Positions 1 to 8,165 of a stretch of DNA of 18,291 nucleotides are shown here, in pieces (positions within the stretch are counted from its first letter, which is position 1; each line of letters starts with the position of its first letter). Location of the stretch: the NCBI GenBank assembly GCA_964577255.1, contig CAZNYM010000036.1, positions 1-18,291 on the forward strand. The letters run 5' to 3'. The position numbers were made by a program, and so were the translations under genes. The notes beneath the pieces were generated by a model. That model saw only the letters and a program-made list of their open reading frames with translations. It ran no database searches and was not told the DNA's origin. Source of the DNA: Micavibrio_C sp964577255. Its GTDB lineage: Bacteria > Pseudomonadota > Alphaproteobacteria > Micavibrionales > Micavibrionaceae.

Positions 1-2
1 AT

Positions 3-1169
3 TCGCATCCGATCGTGCGCCTGGTCAACGCGCTGGTGTTCGATGCGGTGAAGGCCGGCGTTTCCGACCTGCACTTCGAGCCCGAGGAAAACTTCGTGCG
101 CCTGCGCTACCGCCTGGACGGCGTGCTGTTCACGGCGCAGATCCTGCACAAGCAGCACTGGAGTGCGATTTCCCAGCGCATCAAGATCATCTCCAACATG
201 AACATCGCTGACAAGCTTTCGCCGCAGGACGGCCGCTTCAACATGAACGTGGGCGGCCGCGCCGCCGATTTCCGTGTCTCGAGCCTGCCGACCGTGCACG
301 GCGAAAACATCGTCATGCGCGTTCTCGATCAGAGCCAGAACATCATCCCGCTTGAGAAGCTGGGTTTCAGCCCCGTCAACCTGGAAAGAATCAAGAAGGC
401 GCAGCAACGCCCCGAGGGCATCATCATCGTCACCGGCCCGACCGGCTCGGGCAAGACGACTTCGCTTTATTCGATGATCAACGAGATCAATAACGTCGAG
501 GTCAACATCCAGACCCTGGAGGACCCGGTCGAATATTCCCTGCCGATGATCCGCCAGACGGCGATCCGCGAAGGCATCCTGGATTTCGGCGACGGCATTC
601 GCGCGCTTTTGCGCCAGGATCCGGACATCATCTTCATCGGCGAGATCCGCGACGGCGTGACGGCGGAAATGGCGATCAAGGCCGCCATGACCGGCCACCA
701 GGTCTACACCACGCTGCACACCAACGATTCCTTCGGCGCCATCCCGCGCCTGATCGACCTCGGCCTCAAGCCCGGCATGGTGGCGGGAGCTATCATCGCC
801 GTGTTCGCCCAGCGCCTGGTACGCAAGGTCTGCCCCGAATGCCGCGTTTCGTATCAGCCCGACGCCGAAACCTGCACAAAAGTGCTGAAGGTCGATCCCG
901 CCAACCCGCCGACGATATACAAGGCCAAGCAGGGCGGCTGCCAGGCTTGCAAAGGGCAGGGTTACAAGGGCCGTACCAACGTGGCGGAAATCCTGCTGCT
1001 CGACGACGAGCTGGACGGGATCATCGCCGAGGGCGGCAACAAGGCCGTCCTGAAGATCAGGGCGGTGGAAAAGGGCTTCAAAAGCATGAAAGACGATGGC
1101 ATTCTCAAGGTGCTGGAAGGGATAACGACCCTGGAGGCCCTTGCCGGCGTGGTCGACCTGACCAAATAA
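3..1169 (+). CDS. GspE/PilB/MshE-family pilus assembly ATPase, 5' end outside window
   Basis: Cytoplasmic hexameric secretion ATPase that powers pilus extension together with the GspF/PilC platform protein encoded next. The reading frame is open to the left edge, and its first visible residues (SHPIVRLVNAL) match the start of the second N-terminal/ATPase segment of GspE proteins, so the N1 domain is missing here. An in-frame GTG at 15 is internal, not the start. Visible motifs in order: Walker A GPTGSGKTT (435-461), the EDPVEY Asp box, Walker B with DIIFIGEIRD (624-653), the TGHQVYTTLHTND His box, then two CxxC pairs (831-842 and 939-950) forming the zinc-binding subdomain typical of GspE/PilB/MshE and absent from PilT. 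The stop is followed by only 41 bases before the platform gene, so the two are very probably co-transcribed. GspE, PilB and MshE cannot be separated by sequence alone; the neighbours favour MshE. Confidence 0.95.
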   Translation, partial: SHPIVRLVNALVFDAVKAGVSDLHFEPEENFVRLRYRLDGVLFTAQILHKQHWSAISQRIKIISNMNIADKLSPQDGRFNMNVGGRAADFRVSSLPTVHGENIVMRVLDQSQNIIPLEKLGFSPVNLERIKKAQQRPEGIIIVTGPTGSGKTTSLYSMINEINNVEVNIQTLEDPVEYSLPMIRQTAIREGILDFGDGIRALLRQDPDIIFIGEIRDGVTAEMAIKAAMTGHQVYTTLHTNDSFGAIPRLIDLGLKPGMVAGAIIAVFAQRLVRKVCPECRVSYQPDAETCTKVLKVDPANPPTIYKAKQGGCQACKGQGYKGRTNVAEILLLDDELDGIIAEGGNKAVLKIRAVEKGFKSMKDDGILKVLEGITTLEALAGVVDLTK

Positions 1170-1198
1170 CAACACTCACCAGATAACCGCTCCTGTCC

Positions 1199-1205
1199 GG
1201 GGAGG
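1199..1205 (+). promoter_or_regulatory. Strong ribosome binding site before an ATC start
   Basis: GGGGAGG lies 5 bases upstream of ATC at 1211. The platform-protein reading frame is blocked upstream by an in-frame TAA at 1184-1186, and the first standard in-frame start (GTG 1265) would delete conserved N-terminal residues. The ribosome site therefore points to ATC at 1211. The pilT gene has the same spacing: GGAGG then 5 bases then TTG. Confidence 0.7.
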
Positions 1206-1210
1206 CCGCC

Positions 1211-2428
1211 ATCGAACGCTACAAATACAGAGCCATCAACATCAAAGGCCGGCAGGTCCGCGGCGTGCTCGCGGCCGCGAACGAGGTCGATCTCTACAAC
1301 CAGCTGCAAAGCGCGGGGATGGAGCTTATCCAGGCTTTGCCGCTCACCAAGAAAAAAGGCGTGCTGGCGGGCGTCATCCGCCTGAACAAGGTCAAGGTCC
1401 GCGACCTGATCCAGCTGTTCATGCACCTCGACCAGATGCAGAACGCCGGCGTGTCGATGCTGGATTCCCTGAGCGACATCCGTGATACCACAGACAACGA
1501 CCAGCTGCGCGACATGATGACCGAGATCCACCGGGATGTTTCGGAAGGCAGTTCATTCTCGGAGGCGCTGGCCGAGCATCCCAAGGTTTTCACCAATCTT
1601 TACATTTCACTCGTGGCTGCAGGGGAGGAGACAGGCGACCTGTCGGCGTCTTACCAGCAGCTGATCAAATACCTGAAATGGATCGACAAGATGCAGGCCC
1701 GCATCCGCAAGGCCACGCGTTACCCGATGATCCTGGTGGCGGTCGTGATCCTGACGGTCGTGGTCATGATGGGCATGGTGGTGCCGCAGATCGTCGGGTT
1801 CATCAAGAACCTCGACCAGGAGCTGCCGTTCTACACTACCGCCCTGATGGCGACCTCGGACTTCTTCAAGGCCTACTGGTGGGCGATCCTGTCGGCGCCG
1901 GTGGTGGCGACGATTGCCTTGATGATCCTACGGCGGCTGTCGAAAGACCTGCGCTACCGCACCGACGTCATGGCACTTAGCGCACCGCTTTTTGGACCGT
2001 TAATCCGGAAAATAAATATCGCCCGCTTCTCTCAGACCTTCGGCGCCCTGTTCGCCAGCGGCATCGATGTCCTGCAAGGGCTTGAACATGCTGGAAAAAC
2101 AATCTCAAACCTGGCCATTTCCGAGGCCCTTGAGGGGGTGCAGGAGCAGGTCAAGGCCGGAAGCCCGCTTTCCGAGGCTTTCAACGCCTCGGGCGAGTTC
2201 CCGAGCATGGTCGTGCGGATGCTGAAAGTGGGCGAGGAATCAGGCAATCTGACCGTGGTTCTGGACCAGGTGGCCGAGTTCTATACCGCCGACGTGGACG
2301 AGGCGGTTGAGGGCCTGATCGCCATGATTGAACCCTTCCTGACCGCGATTCTTGGTGGTATGATCCTGTGGATCGCGGTGGCGGTCTTCGGTCCAATCTA
2401 TGCAAGCTTCGAAAATCTTGATATCTAA
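1211..2428 (+). CDS. GspF/PilC/MshG-family inner-membrane platform protein (apparent ATC start)
   Basis: Polytopic inner-membrane platform on which the assembly ATPase acts during pilin polymerisation. Starting at 1211 the protein has 405 residues, the usual GspF/PilC length, and its N-terminus (IERYKYRAINIKGRQVRG) matches the family pattern of YRA, then GRxVRG. Two copies of the T2SSF helical domain are visible: the first around residues 63-160 with the GEETGDLS motif, the second around 275-375 with GEESGNL. Membrane segments lie near residues 171-198, 222-242 and 376-400. The only canonical start, GTG at 1265, would remove 18 conserved residues and has no good ribosome site, so ATC is preferred. 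It may be a genuine rare start or an ATG misread. It sits 41 bases after the ATPase gene. Confidence 0.93.
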   Translation: MERYKYRAINIKGRQVRGVLAAANEVDLYNQLQSAGMELIQALPLTKKKGVLAGVIRLNKVKVRDLIQLFMHLDQMQNAGVSMLDSLSDIRDTTDNDQLRDMMTEIHRDVSEGSSFSEALAEHPKVFTNLYISLVAAGEETGDLSASYQQLIKYLKWIDKMQARIRKATRYPMILVAVVILTVVVMMGMVVPQIVGFIKNLDQELPFYTTALMATSDFFKAYWWAILSAPVVATIALMILRRLSKDLRYRTDVMALSAPLFGPLIRKINIARFSQTFGALFASGIDVLQGLEHAGKTISNLAISEALEGVQEQVKAGSPLSEAFNASGEFPSMVVRMLKVGEESGNLTVVLDQVAEFYTADVDEAVEGLIAMIEPFLTAILGGMILWIAVAVFGPIYASFENLDI

Positions 2429-2478
2429 GGTTTTCGGGTTTTTCAGAACGCACATCCCAGGGTGGTCAGGTTCTTTCT

Positions 2479-4119
2479 ATGACAATATCCTTCGCTTCAC
2501 CGGCACGTAGTGTGCTCCTGATCGGGGATGACGCCGTTCACGTTTACGGAGTCTCCACCCGGCAGGCGCGCCTGCTCGATACCGTGCCCTGGCAGGTCGA
2601 GGATTTCGTAGAGCGTCTGACGGGTCTGCTGAAGAAAGAAGGCGGCGGCAAGCCGGCCCTCGTCCTCAACGACATGACCGACCAGTATTTCAAGGGCGGC
2701 CAGCGTCTGCCCAATGTCGGCGTGCTGGACAAGAGCGGCGTGCTCAAAAGAAAACTGCAGGTCGCGTTCCCGTCCTATCCCATCCGCGGCGCGCTGATGA
2801 TGAAGACCCGCAAGGGTGCTCCCAAGCTGGCGGTGGCCAACGAAGCAGGCACTAATATCCGCCTGGGCAAGGACATGTATCTGTTCGCTGGCGTGCCGAT
2901 GTCGGAATCGCTGACGATGGTGTTCGAAGCGGTCCGGTTGTCGATGGTTTCGGTCGCCGGATTTTCGCTGCTGCCGGTTGAATCGGCGGACATGGTCGGC
3001 AAGCTGGGCGGCAGGGTGGCGGGCAAGGACCGAGACGTCGCCGAATGGGCGATTTTCATCGGCCAGCACCAGAGCGGCGCGTTGCGCCAGGTGATCACCC
3101 GCAACGGCCAGCTGGCGATGACGCGTATCACGTCGGTCAGCGACAAGAACAAGGATTACAAAGCCTGGGCGCAGGACGTGCTGCAGGAGTTCAAGGCGAC
3201 GCTCAGCTATCTTTCGCGTTACGGTTACAGCCAGGAGGACGGCACCGAGCTGATGGTGGTCTGCTCGCCCGAGGCTGGCGATGCGCTGGGCCAGATCCTC
3301 GATGTGCCCTGTCATTACACATCTTTCACGGTCAACGAGGCGGCCCGCATTCTGGGTCTGACGATCGGGGTTCAGGACGACCCGCATTACGCCGACGCCC
3401 TGCACGCCGCCTGGGCCGGGCGCAAGTCCGCCTTTACCATGCCGATGCTGGCGCCGGACCTCGATCGCATCGCCATGCCGCGCCGTTACGTCGCGGTGGG
3501 GGCGGTGGCGCTGGTGCTGGCCATGGGCTATCTGGGGTGGGAGAGTTTCAACGGCCTGAGCTCGATGCTGACGACCAAAAGCGAGCTCGCCGAGAAGAAG
3601 GCCGAGATGACGCAGGCGGAAGCCGCCTATCAAGAAGAGTTGACACGCATGAAAGCGCTGGGCTTCGACGTCCAGCTGATCCAGGCGTCGATCCGCACCT
3701 ACGAGAAGCTGCAGGCCGAAAAGATCGACGCGCTGCCGTTCCTGACTGCGATCGGCAAGGCGCTTGGCGATGAACTGCGTCTGGACAAGCTGACGGTGAA
3801 GGACGTGACGGCAGAGAACAAGGCGCCGCTCGATCCGTATGCGCCCGTGCCGGAAGCGCCGCCCGGTGGCAAGCTTGAGGCGTCGCTGGTGCTGAGCTTC
3901 CCCCCGACCATCGAACCGGAGGAGGGTATACGCCAGATCAACAATCTTGAGCGCCGCCTGGTTTCGCTGTTCCCCAATTATGAAGTCCGCATCCTCAAGC
4001 AGGTGGCGGATCCGGTTTACACCAAGGCAACCTCGGGCGAGGTGGGCGCCACCGCCAACAGGACCAAGGAAGCCCTGGACCTGACCGCGGAGCTGAGTTT
4101 GAAGGGGCCAGTGCGATGA
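2479..4119 (+). CDS. PilM-PilN fusion / GspL- or MshI-like pilus alignment protein
   Basis: Predicted bitopic inner-membrane protein of 546 residues linking the cytoplasmic motor to the periplasmic alignment complex. Residues 1-334 have no membrane segment and look like a divergent actin-like (PilM/GspL cytoplasmic) domain. A single hydrophobic segment follows at about 337-356, preceded by an Arg pair (positive inside). After it come a heptad-like coiled coil at about 360-400 (SELAEKKAEM onward) and a PilN-like periplasmic region to the C-terminus. This is the architecture of GspL or of a PilM-PilN fusion, and matches the slot of MshI. The assignment rests on architecture and position, since no strict PilM nucleotide-binding motif is clear. 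The ribosome site before ATG 2479 is weak. The stop overlaps the next start as ATGA (4116-4119), indicating translational coupling. Confidence 0.75.
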   Translation: MTISFASPARSVLLIGDDAVHVYGVSTRQARLLDTVPWQVEDFVERLTGLLKKEGGGKPALVLNDMTDQYFKGGQRLPNVGVLDKSGVLKRKLQVAFPSYPIRGALMMKTRKGAPKLAVANEAGTNIRLGKDMYLFAGVPMSESLTMVFEAVRLSMVSVAGFSLLPVESADMVGKLGGRVAGKDRDVAEWAIFIGQHQSGALRQVITRNGQLAMTRITSVSDKNKDYKAWAQDVLQEFKATLSYLSRYGYSQEDGTELMVVCSPEAGDALGQILDVPCHYTSFTVNEAARILGLTIGVQDDPHYADALHAAWAGRKSAFTMPMLAPDLDRIAMPRRYVAVGAVALVLAMGYLGWESFNGLSSMLTTKSELAEKKAEMTQAEAAYQEELTRMKALGFDVQLIQASIRTYEKLQAEKIDALPFLTAIGKALGDELRLDKLTVKDVTAENKAPLDPYAPVPEAPPGGKLEASLVLSFPPTIEPEEGIRQINNLERRLVSLFPNYEVRILKQVADPVYTKATSGEVGATANRTKEALDLTAELSLKGPVR

Positions 4120-4775
4120 TTGGGTTGATAGGCACGAAAAGGCTGACGATGCTGGCCGCGCTAGTGGCGGCGAACGCCGCGCTGGGCGGGGCGGCTTACG
4201 CCTATCTTGCGCCCCAGAACATGAAGCTCGACCGCGAGCTGAAAACGGCGACCGCTCAGGTTGCCAGCAAGCGCTCGGAAGCGCAGCGGCTGCGCGACGA
4301 GATCCAGACCATCCAGGAAGAGAAGGAAAAGTTCGAGCTGCTGGAGAGCGCCGGATTCCTCGAGGATCAGGACAGACTGGATGCCCGCAAGACGATGGAA
4401 GCCGTGCAGAGCTATGCCCGGGTGCTGAGCGCCCGCTATAACATCGATCCCGGCGTCATTCAGGAGATCGATGAAACCAACCAGGCGCCGCAGGTGCTGC
4501 TCAACAGCCCGATCAAGGTCGATGTCGACGCGCTTGACGACGTGGATGTCTATAACTTCCTTTATCTGATGGAGAACGCCTTCCCCGGCCATGTGGCGGT
4601 GAAGTCGATCGCGCTTGAGCGCAAGCTGGACCTGAACGAGGTGACGCTGCGCCAGATCGGCAGCGGCATTCCTACGGTGATGATGGCGGGCGAGATCGTG
4701 TTCGACTGGAAGACCATGCTGGCCCGGGACAAGATCGTGACAGAGGCGGGCCTCGCGCCGCCGCCGGGGAACTGA
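4116..4775 (+). CDS. PilO/MshJ/GspM-like alignment-complex protein
   Basis: Small bitopic inner-membrane protein (219 residues) expected to pair with the PilN-like part of the preceding protein. A short cytoplasmic N-terminus leads into one hydrophobic segment at about residues 10-32, then a charged coiled coil at about 36-78 (LDRELKTATAQVASKRSEA), then a compact alpha/beta periplasmic domain. The region around ESAGFLEDQDRLDARK resembles the start of the PilO ferredoxin-like domain. Length and topology match PilO, GspM and MshJ, and the order PilM/N-PilO-PilP is conserved in type IV pilus operons. It overlaps the upstream gene by 4 bases and ends 2 bases before the next ATG. Recognition is by architecture and synteny rather than catalytic residues. 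Confidence 0.75.
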   Translation: MIGLIGTKRLTMLAALVAANAALGGAAYAYLAPQNMKLDRELKTATAQVASKRSEAQRLRDEIQTIQEEKEKFELLESAGFLEDQDRLDARKTMEAVQSYARVLSARYNIDPGVIQEIDETNQAPQVLLNSPIKVDVDALDDVDVYNFLYLMENAFPGHVAVKSIALERKLDLNEVTLRQIGSGIPTVMMAGEIVFDWKTMLARDKIVTEAGLAPPPGN

Positions 4776-4777
4776 AG

Positions 4778-5449
4778 ATGGATCTGCGCGCTTTACATTC
4801 GTCGTTGCTTTACTGGCTGATCCAGGGTCTGATGGTTCTGGCGCTGCTCGTTCTCATGCTGCTGGCCGCGCCCGCGATGGCGCAGCAGGCGCCTCTCGCG
4901 CCGCCCGCCGCCGATCCGCAGGCCACTATTCAGGGCGCCGCGAGTGCGCCGCGCCCCGAAACTGCCGTCGATCTGGAAGGAACCATGAAGGCCAAGGCCG
5001 CGATCGGCAAGCCGGCGGCCAAGGCTTCGGACGTCGGCACGCTGTTCTTCACGCTGTGGCAGCACACGCTGCTGCAGGATGCCAAGCGCCTGTACCGCAC
5101 CCGTCCGCCGAGCGCTGCGGAGATGGCCAGCGCCGACGATCCCCTGGGCGCGCTCAACGACATCAGGCCGCGCGGCCTGCGCGAGATTTCCCTGAGCGGC
5201 ATTCTGTACCGCGGACAGAACGACTGGGTGGTGTGGATGAACGGCCAGCGCCTGACGCCTGACGCGCTGCCCAAGGAAGTGATCGATATCAAGGTCAGGA
5301 ACGGCCAGTATGTCGACCTGAAATGGTTCGACGCCTATACCAACCTGATTTTCCCCGTGCGCCTGCGCGCGCACGAGCGCTTCAATCTCGACAGCCGCAT
5401 CTTCCTGCCCGGCCTGTCCACCGAGACGGCCGCCACGGCCGCTAACTAA
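4778..5449 (+). CDS. PilP/MshK-like periplasmic pilus protein
   Basis: Predicted exported protein of 223 residues. A long hydrophobic stretch at about residues 10-31 ends in AMA-Q (35/36), a plausible signal-peptidase I site, though the segment could stay as a membrane anchor. A Pro/Ala-rich linker follows. The C-terminal part (about residues 134-205) carries LSGILYRGQNDWVVWMNG, with NGQRL and VRNGQYVDL after it. This is the small beta-domain pattern shared by PilP, GspC (HR domain) and MshK, where it docks to the N-terminal domains of the secretin. The gene starts 2 bases after the PilO-like stop, with GGGGAA as a likely ribosome site inside the upstream gene, and ends 3 bases before the ABC ATPase start, so it belongs to the same operon. 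Confidence 0.72.
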   Translation: MDLRALHSSLLYWLIQGLMVLALLVLMLLAAPAMAQQAPLAPPAADPQATIQGAASAPRPETAVDLEGTMKAKAAIGKPAAKASDVGTLFFTLWQHTLLQDAKRLYRTRPPSAAEMASADDPLGALNDIRPRGLREISLSGILYRGQNDWVVWMNGQRLTPDALPKEVIDIKVRNGQYVDLKWFDAYTNLIFPVRLRAHERFNLDSRIFLPGLSTETAATAAN

Positions 5450-5452
5450 GCG

Positions 5453-6196
5453 ATGACGGCGGCGCTTTCGATAGAAAACCTGTCGGTGTCCTATGGCCGC
5501 CGGCGCGTGATCGAAAATCTCAATCTTGAACTCAAGGCCGGCGAGACGTTCGGGCTGATGGGCCTCAACGGCGCCGGCAAGACCACGATCATCAAGGCGG
5601 TTCTGGGCCTGCGCGAATACGACAGCGGCAAGATCAGCCTGTTCGGTCACGAGCGCGGCACGCCCGCCGCCAAGAAAAGCCTTTCTTACCTGCCCGAGCG
5701 TTTCGATCCGCCGTGGTTCCTGCGCGGGCGGGAGTTCGTCCGCTTCGCCCTCAGTCTTTACGGTGTGAAGAAGGATGACGAGGAGATAAGTGCGGCGGCG
5801 GCGCAGCTGGCGCTAGACCCCAAAGTATTGGGCAACAGGGTGCAGACTTATTCCAAGGGCATGCGCCAGAAGCTCGGAATCATGGGCACGGTCCTGCCCG
5901 GCACGCCGCTTCTTATTCTGGACGAACCGATGAGCGGCCTCGATCCCCGGGCGCGCGCCTGCGTCAAGGATATGCTGGACCAGGCGCGGGCGGCCGGGCG
6001 CACGATTTTCATGAGTTCACATATTCTTTCCGACATGGTAGAGATCTGCGACCGGGTGGCCGTGCTGGCCGCCGGGCGGCTGGCCTGGATCGGCCCGCCC
6101 GGGGATTTATGTCGGGAAGGGAGCGATCCGGGGCTGGAGCGGGCGTTCCTTAATATCGTCGACCGGGTTCAGGCCCCGCTGGCGGAAGCTTCCTGA
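5453..6196 (+). CDS. ABC-transporter ATP-binding protein (PilH-like by context)
   Basis: Complete 247-residue ABC ATPase. Walker A GLNGAGKT is at residues 37-44, the signature is YSKGMRQKL at 133-141 (the usual SGG replaced by SKG, common in ABC-2 exporters), Walker B is LLILDEP with D157/E158, and the switch His is in SSHIL (H190). The domain layout and SKGMRQ signature are those of the CcmA/NatA-like ATPases that pair with ABC-2 permeases. No permease is adjacent; the only candidate in the window is at 13425-14192. The ATG lies 3 bases after the PilP-like stop, so it is co-transcribed with pilus genes. In Myxococcus xanthus the ABC ATPase PilH and its permease PilI are required for type IV pili. 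An equivalent role here is inference; an unrelated exporter is possible. Confidence 0.93.
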   Translation: MTAALSIENLSVSYGRRRVIENLNLELKAGETFGLMGLNGAGKTTIIKAVLGLREYDSGKISLFGHERGTPAAKKSLSYLPERFDPPWFLRGREFVRFALSLYGVKKDDEEISAAAAQLALDPKVLGNRVQTYSKGMRQKLGIMGTVLPGTPLLILDEPMSGLDPRARACVKDMLDQARAAGRTIFMSSHILSDMVEICDRVAVLAAGRLAWIGPPGDLCREGSDPGLERAFLNIVDRVQAPLAEAS

Positions 6197-6287
6197 CGGG
6201 GATTCACTTGTCAGATAATTTCTGCTAGATTTCCCAGGATTCGCGCGCCTGCGAAGGAATATTTTTAGGTAAAAGGATTGAACGGCG

Positions 6288-8165
6288 ATGTCTCCCAAAA
6301 ACAAGGACCATGACAGCGATTTCGACGCGCCGGATGACGACCGCGCCCCGATCCATGACGAGATCATCGACGCCGAGGATTTTTCCGAAGAAGAACCAAT
6401 CAGACCCGGCGGCGATGAGCCGTTGCGCGCGCCGCGCGCCGAAGGGGAGAGCGAAGAAGATTACGCCGATTTCGATGATGCTGCCGAAGAGGAACGCGAC
6501 AGGAAAGCCGCCGCGCGTAAACGCAACCGGAGCGGCGGCGGCAAGGGTCTGATCGTTACCGGCATTATTTTCGCGGGCGCGGCTTCGGCCGGCGTCTATC
6601 TGGGACTCAATCCCGGGATCATGGCCGGCCTGACTGGCAAGGGTATGCCGCCTGCCGCGACGCTGACCGCGAGCGTCACGCCCGAAACGCCACCGCAGCC
6701 AGTGCCGGTCGAAAGCCCGTTCGCCACGCTGCCGCAACCCGTTCCTCCCGGCGGCGAAACCGCGCCGCCGCCCATGCCGCTTGCGGAGATGCCTGTGGAA
6801 ACGCCGGTCCCACCCGTAGTGCCCCCGCCCGAACTCGCGGCAGTGTCCGAACCTGTGCCGGCCCCCGCGCCTGAAACGCCCGCGAGCGAAATTCCCGTGA
6901 CCGATCCTTCTGCTGCGCCTGCAGAAGCACAGGCGGAAATGCCGGTCGCGCAGATGCAGGAGCAGGAGAGCGCGCAGACCATGCCGGAAACGGCTGCCGC
7001 CGCCGAGATCGCGCAGCCCGTGCCGCCGCCGATGCCCGATCCCGCCGCCGGCACACCGGCGCCCGAGGCTGTCCCCTCACCTGAAGCGGCGCCCGCAACG
7101 CCCCCCGTAACACCGGAAGAGACGGCGATGCTGCCGGTCCCCGCGCCTGAAGCAACGCCCGCTCCCGAACAGCCGCCGGCTCCCGCCGCCGCGGAAGAAC
7201 CCGGTTTCGTGCCGGCCGAGCCGCCATCCGCCGACATGCCGCCGCCGGTGGTCGAGGCCAGCGATTCAGTGCTGCCGCCGACCATGCCGCCCGCCGATGC
7301 GCCGGCGACAGGCGCGCCGGTTGCCGAGCCACCGCCTTCGCTGGCCGACATCAACGCGCCCGCTGTGCCGGCAACCGATGTGACGCTGGCGACGCCGCCC
7401 GCAGAATCGGGTCAGGCATCTGCGCCTGCGCGCGCCGAAAGCCCCCTGGGCGACAGCGACGTTTATTACGACTCCGCGCTGAACGTGCCGACCGGAACGC
7501 TGGCGACCTCTGTCGGCCCGCGCGAGGTCAATCCGGTGGTGGAGCCCGCCTCGAAGATGGTGATCGTTAGACGCGATGCCGGACCGGACACGTTCGAGGC
7601 CACTTTGGTATCAGCCGGACGCGCGCTCAAGCTGGGTCGTTATGAGGCCGCGCTTGAGATGTATAACCAGCTTTACAAGAAAAGCCCGCGGGACGAGCGC
7701 GTGCTGATGGGCCGCGCGGTGGCGCAGCAGCATAGCGGCCTGACCGAGTCAGCCATCCGCAGCTATGAAGAACTGCTGGCGGTGTCGCCCAAAAACAGAG
7801 AGGCGACCGTCAACATGATGGGGCTGGTCAGCCAGCAATATCCGGAAGTGGCGCTGCGCCGCCTGATCGATCTTTACCGCGACAACCCGCAGAATGCCGG
7901 GATTGCGGCGCAGGTCGGCATCACCAGCGCTAAGGTCGGCCAGTATGACGAGGCGATGCGTTATCTGGGCATCGCCGCCAGCATCGAGCCCACCAAGGCC
8001 GAGCACATATTCAATATGGCGATCGCCACCGATCGGCGCGGCAACAAGGCCGAAGCGGTGCGGCTGTATGAAAAGGCGCTTGAGCTTGACGCTGTGTACG
8101 GCGAAAGCCGCAGTGTTCCCCGCTCCGTTATTTACGACCGGCTTTCGGTCCTGCGGCGCGGATGA
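6288..8165 (+). CDS. TonB-like/MshN-like membrane-anchored TPR protein with long Pro/Ala linker
   Basis: A 625-residue protein of four parts. Residues 1-75 are strongly acidic (DFDAPDDDRAP, FSEEEP, GESEEDYADFDDAAEEE) and end in a basic stretch (RKAAARKRNRSGGGKG). One membrane segment at about 86-107 follows, oriented N-in by the positive-inside rule. Residues about 115-400 are a low-complexity Pro/Ala/Glu linker with recurring PEA, PAPE and PPPMP units. From about 430 to 620 a C-terminal domain has TPR features (LGRYEAALEMYNQLY, NKAEAVRLYEKALEL). The layout matches MshN of MSHA loci and recalls TonB and FimV, suggesting a rod that crosses the periplasm to the secretin or peptidoglycan. An AAAAGGA purine run about 12 bases upstream could serve as ribosome site. 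A 91-base gap precedes the gene and the next gene overlaps its stop by 4 bases. Confidence 0.8.
   Translation: MSPKNKDHDSDFDAPDDDRAPIHDEIIDAEDFSEEEPIRPGGDEPLRAPRAEGESEEDYADFDDAAEEERDRKAAARKRNRSGGGKGLIVTGIIFAGAASAGVYLGLNPGIMAGLTGKGMPPAATLTASVTPETPPQPVPVESPFATLPQPVPPGGETAPPPMPLAEMPVETPVPPVVPPPELAAVSEPVPAPAPETPASEIPVTDPSAAPAEAQAEMPVAQMQEQESAQTMPETAAAAEIAQPVPPPMPDPAAGTPAPEAVPSPEAAPATPPVTPEETAMLPVPAPEATPAPEQPPAPAAAEEPGFVPAEPPSADMPPPVVEASDSVLPPTMPPADAPATGAPVAEPPPSLADINAPAVPATDVTLATPPAESGQASAPARAESPLGDSDVYYDSALNVPTGTLATSVGPREVNPVVEPASKMVIVRRDAGPDTFEATLVSAGRALKLGRYEAALEMYNQLYKKSPRDERVLMGRAVAQQHSGLTESAIRSYEELLAVSPKNREATVNMMGLVSQQYPEVALRRLIDLYRDNPQNAGIAAQVGITSAKVGQYDEAMRYLGIAASIEPTKAEHIFNMAIATDRRGNKAEAVRLYEKALELDAVYGESRSVPRSVIYDRLSVLRRG

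Noticed and set aside
15..1169. GTG at 15 as the true start of the first ATPase gene
   Set aside because: The frame is open further left and codes for conserved family residues before the GTG; the protein would lack its N-terminal domain.
6197..6287. Possible promoter in the 91-base gap before the TPR gene
   Set aside because: TTGTCA at 6208-6213 resembles a -35, but the only -10-like TAGATT starts 12 bases later, too close; nothing else was convincing.
6596..7354. Minus-strand Gly/Ser/Ala-repeat frames opposite the Pro/Ala linker
   Set aside because: Direct consequence of the low-complexity codons of the TPR protein linker read in reverse; no start signal or domain.
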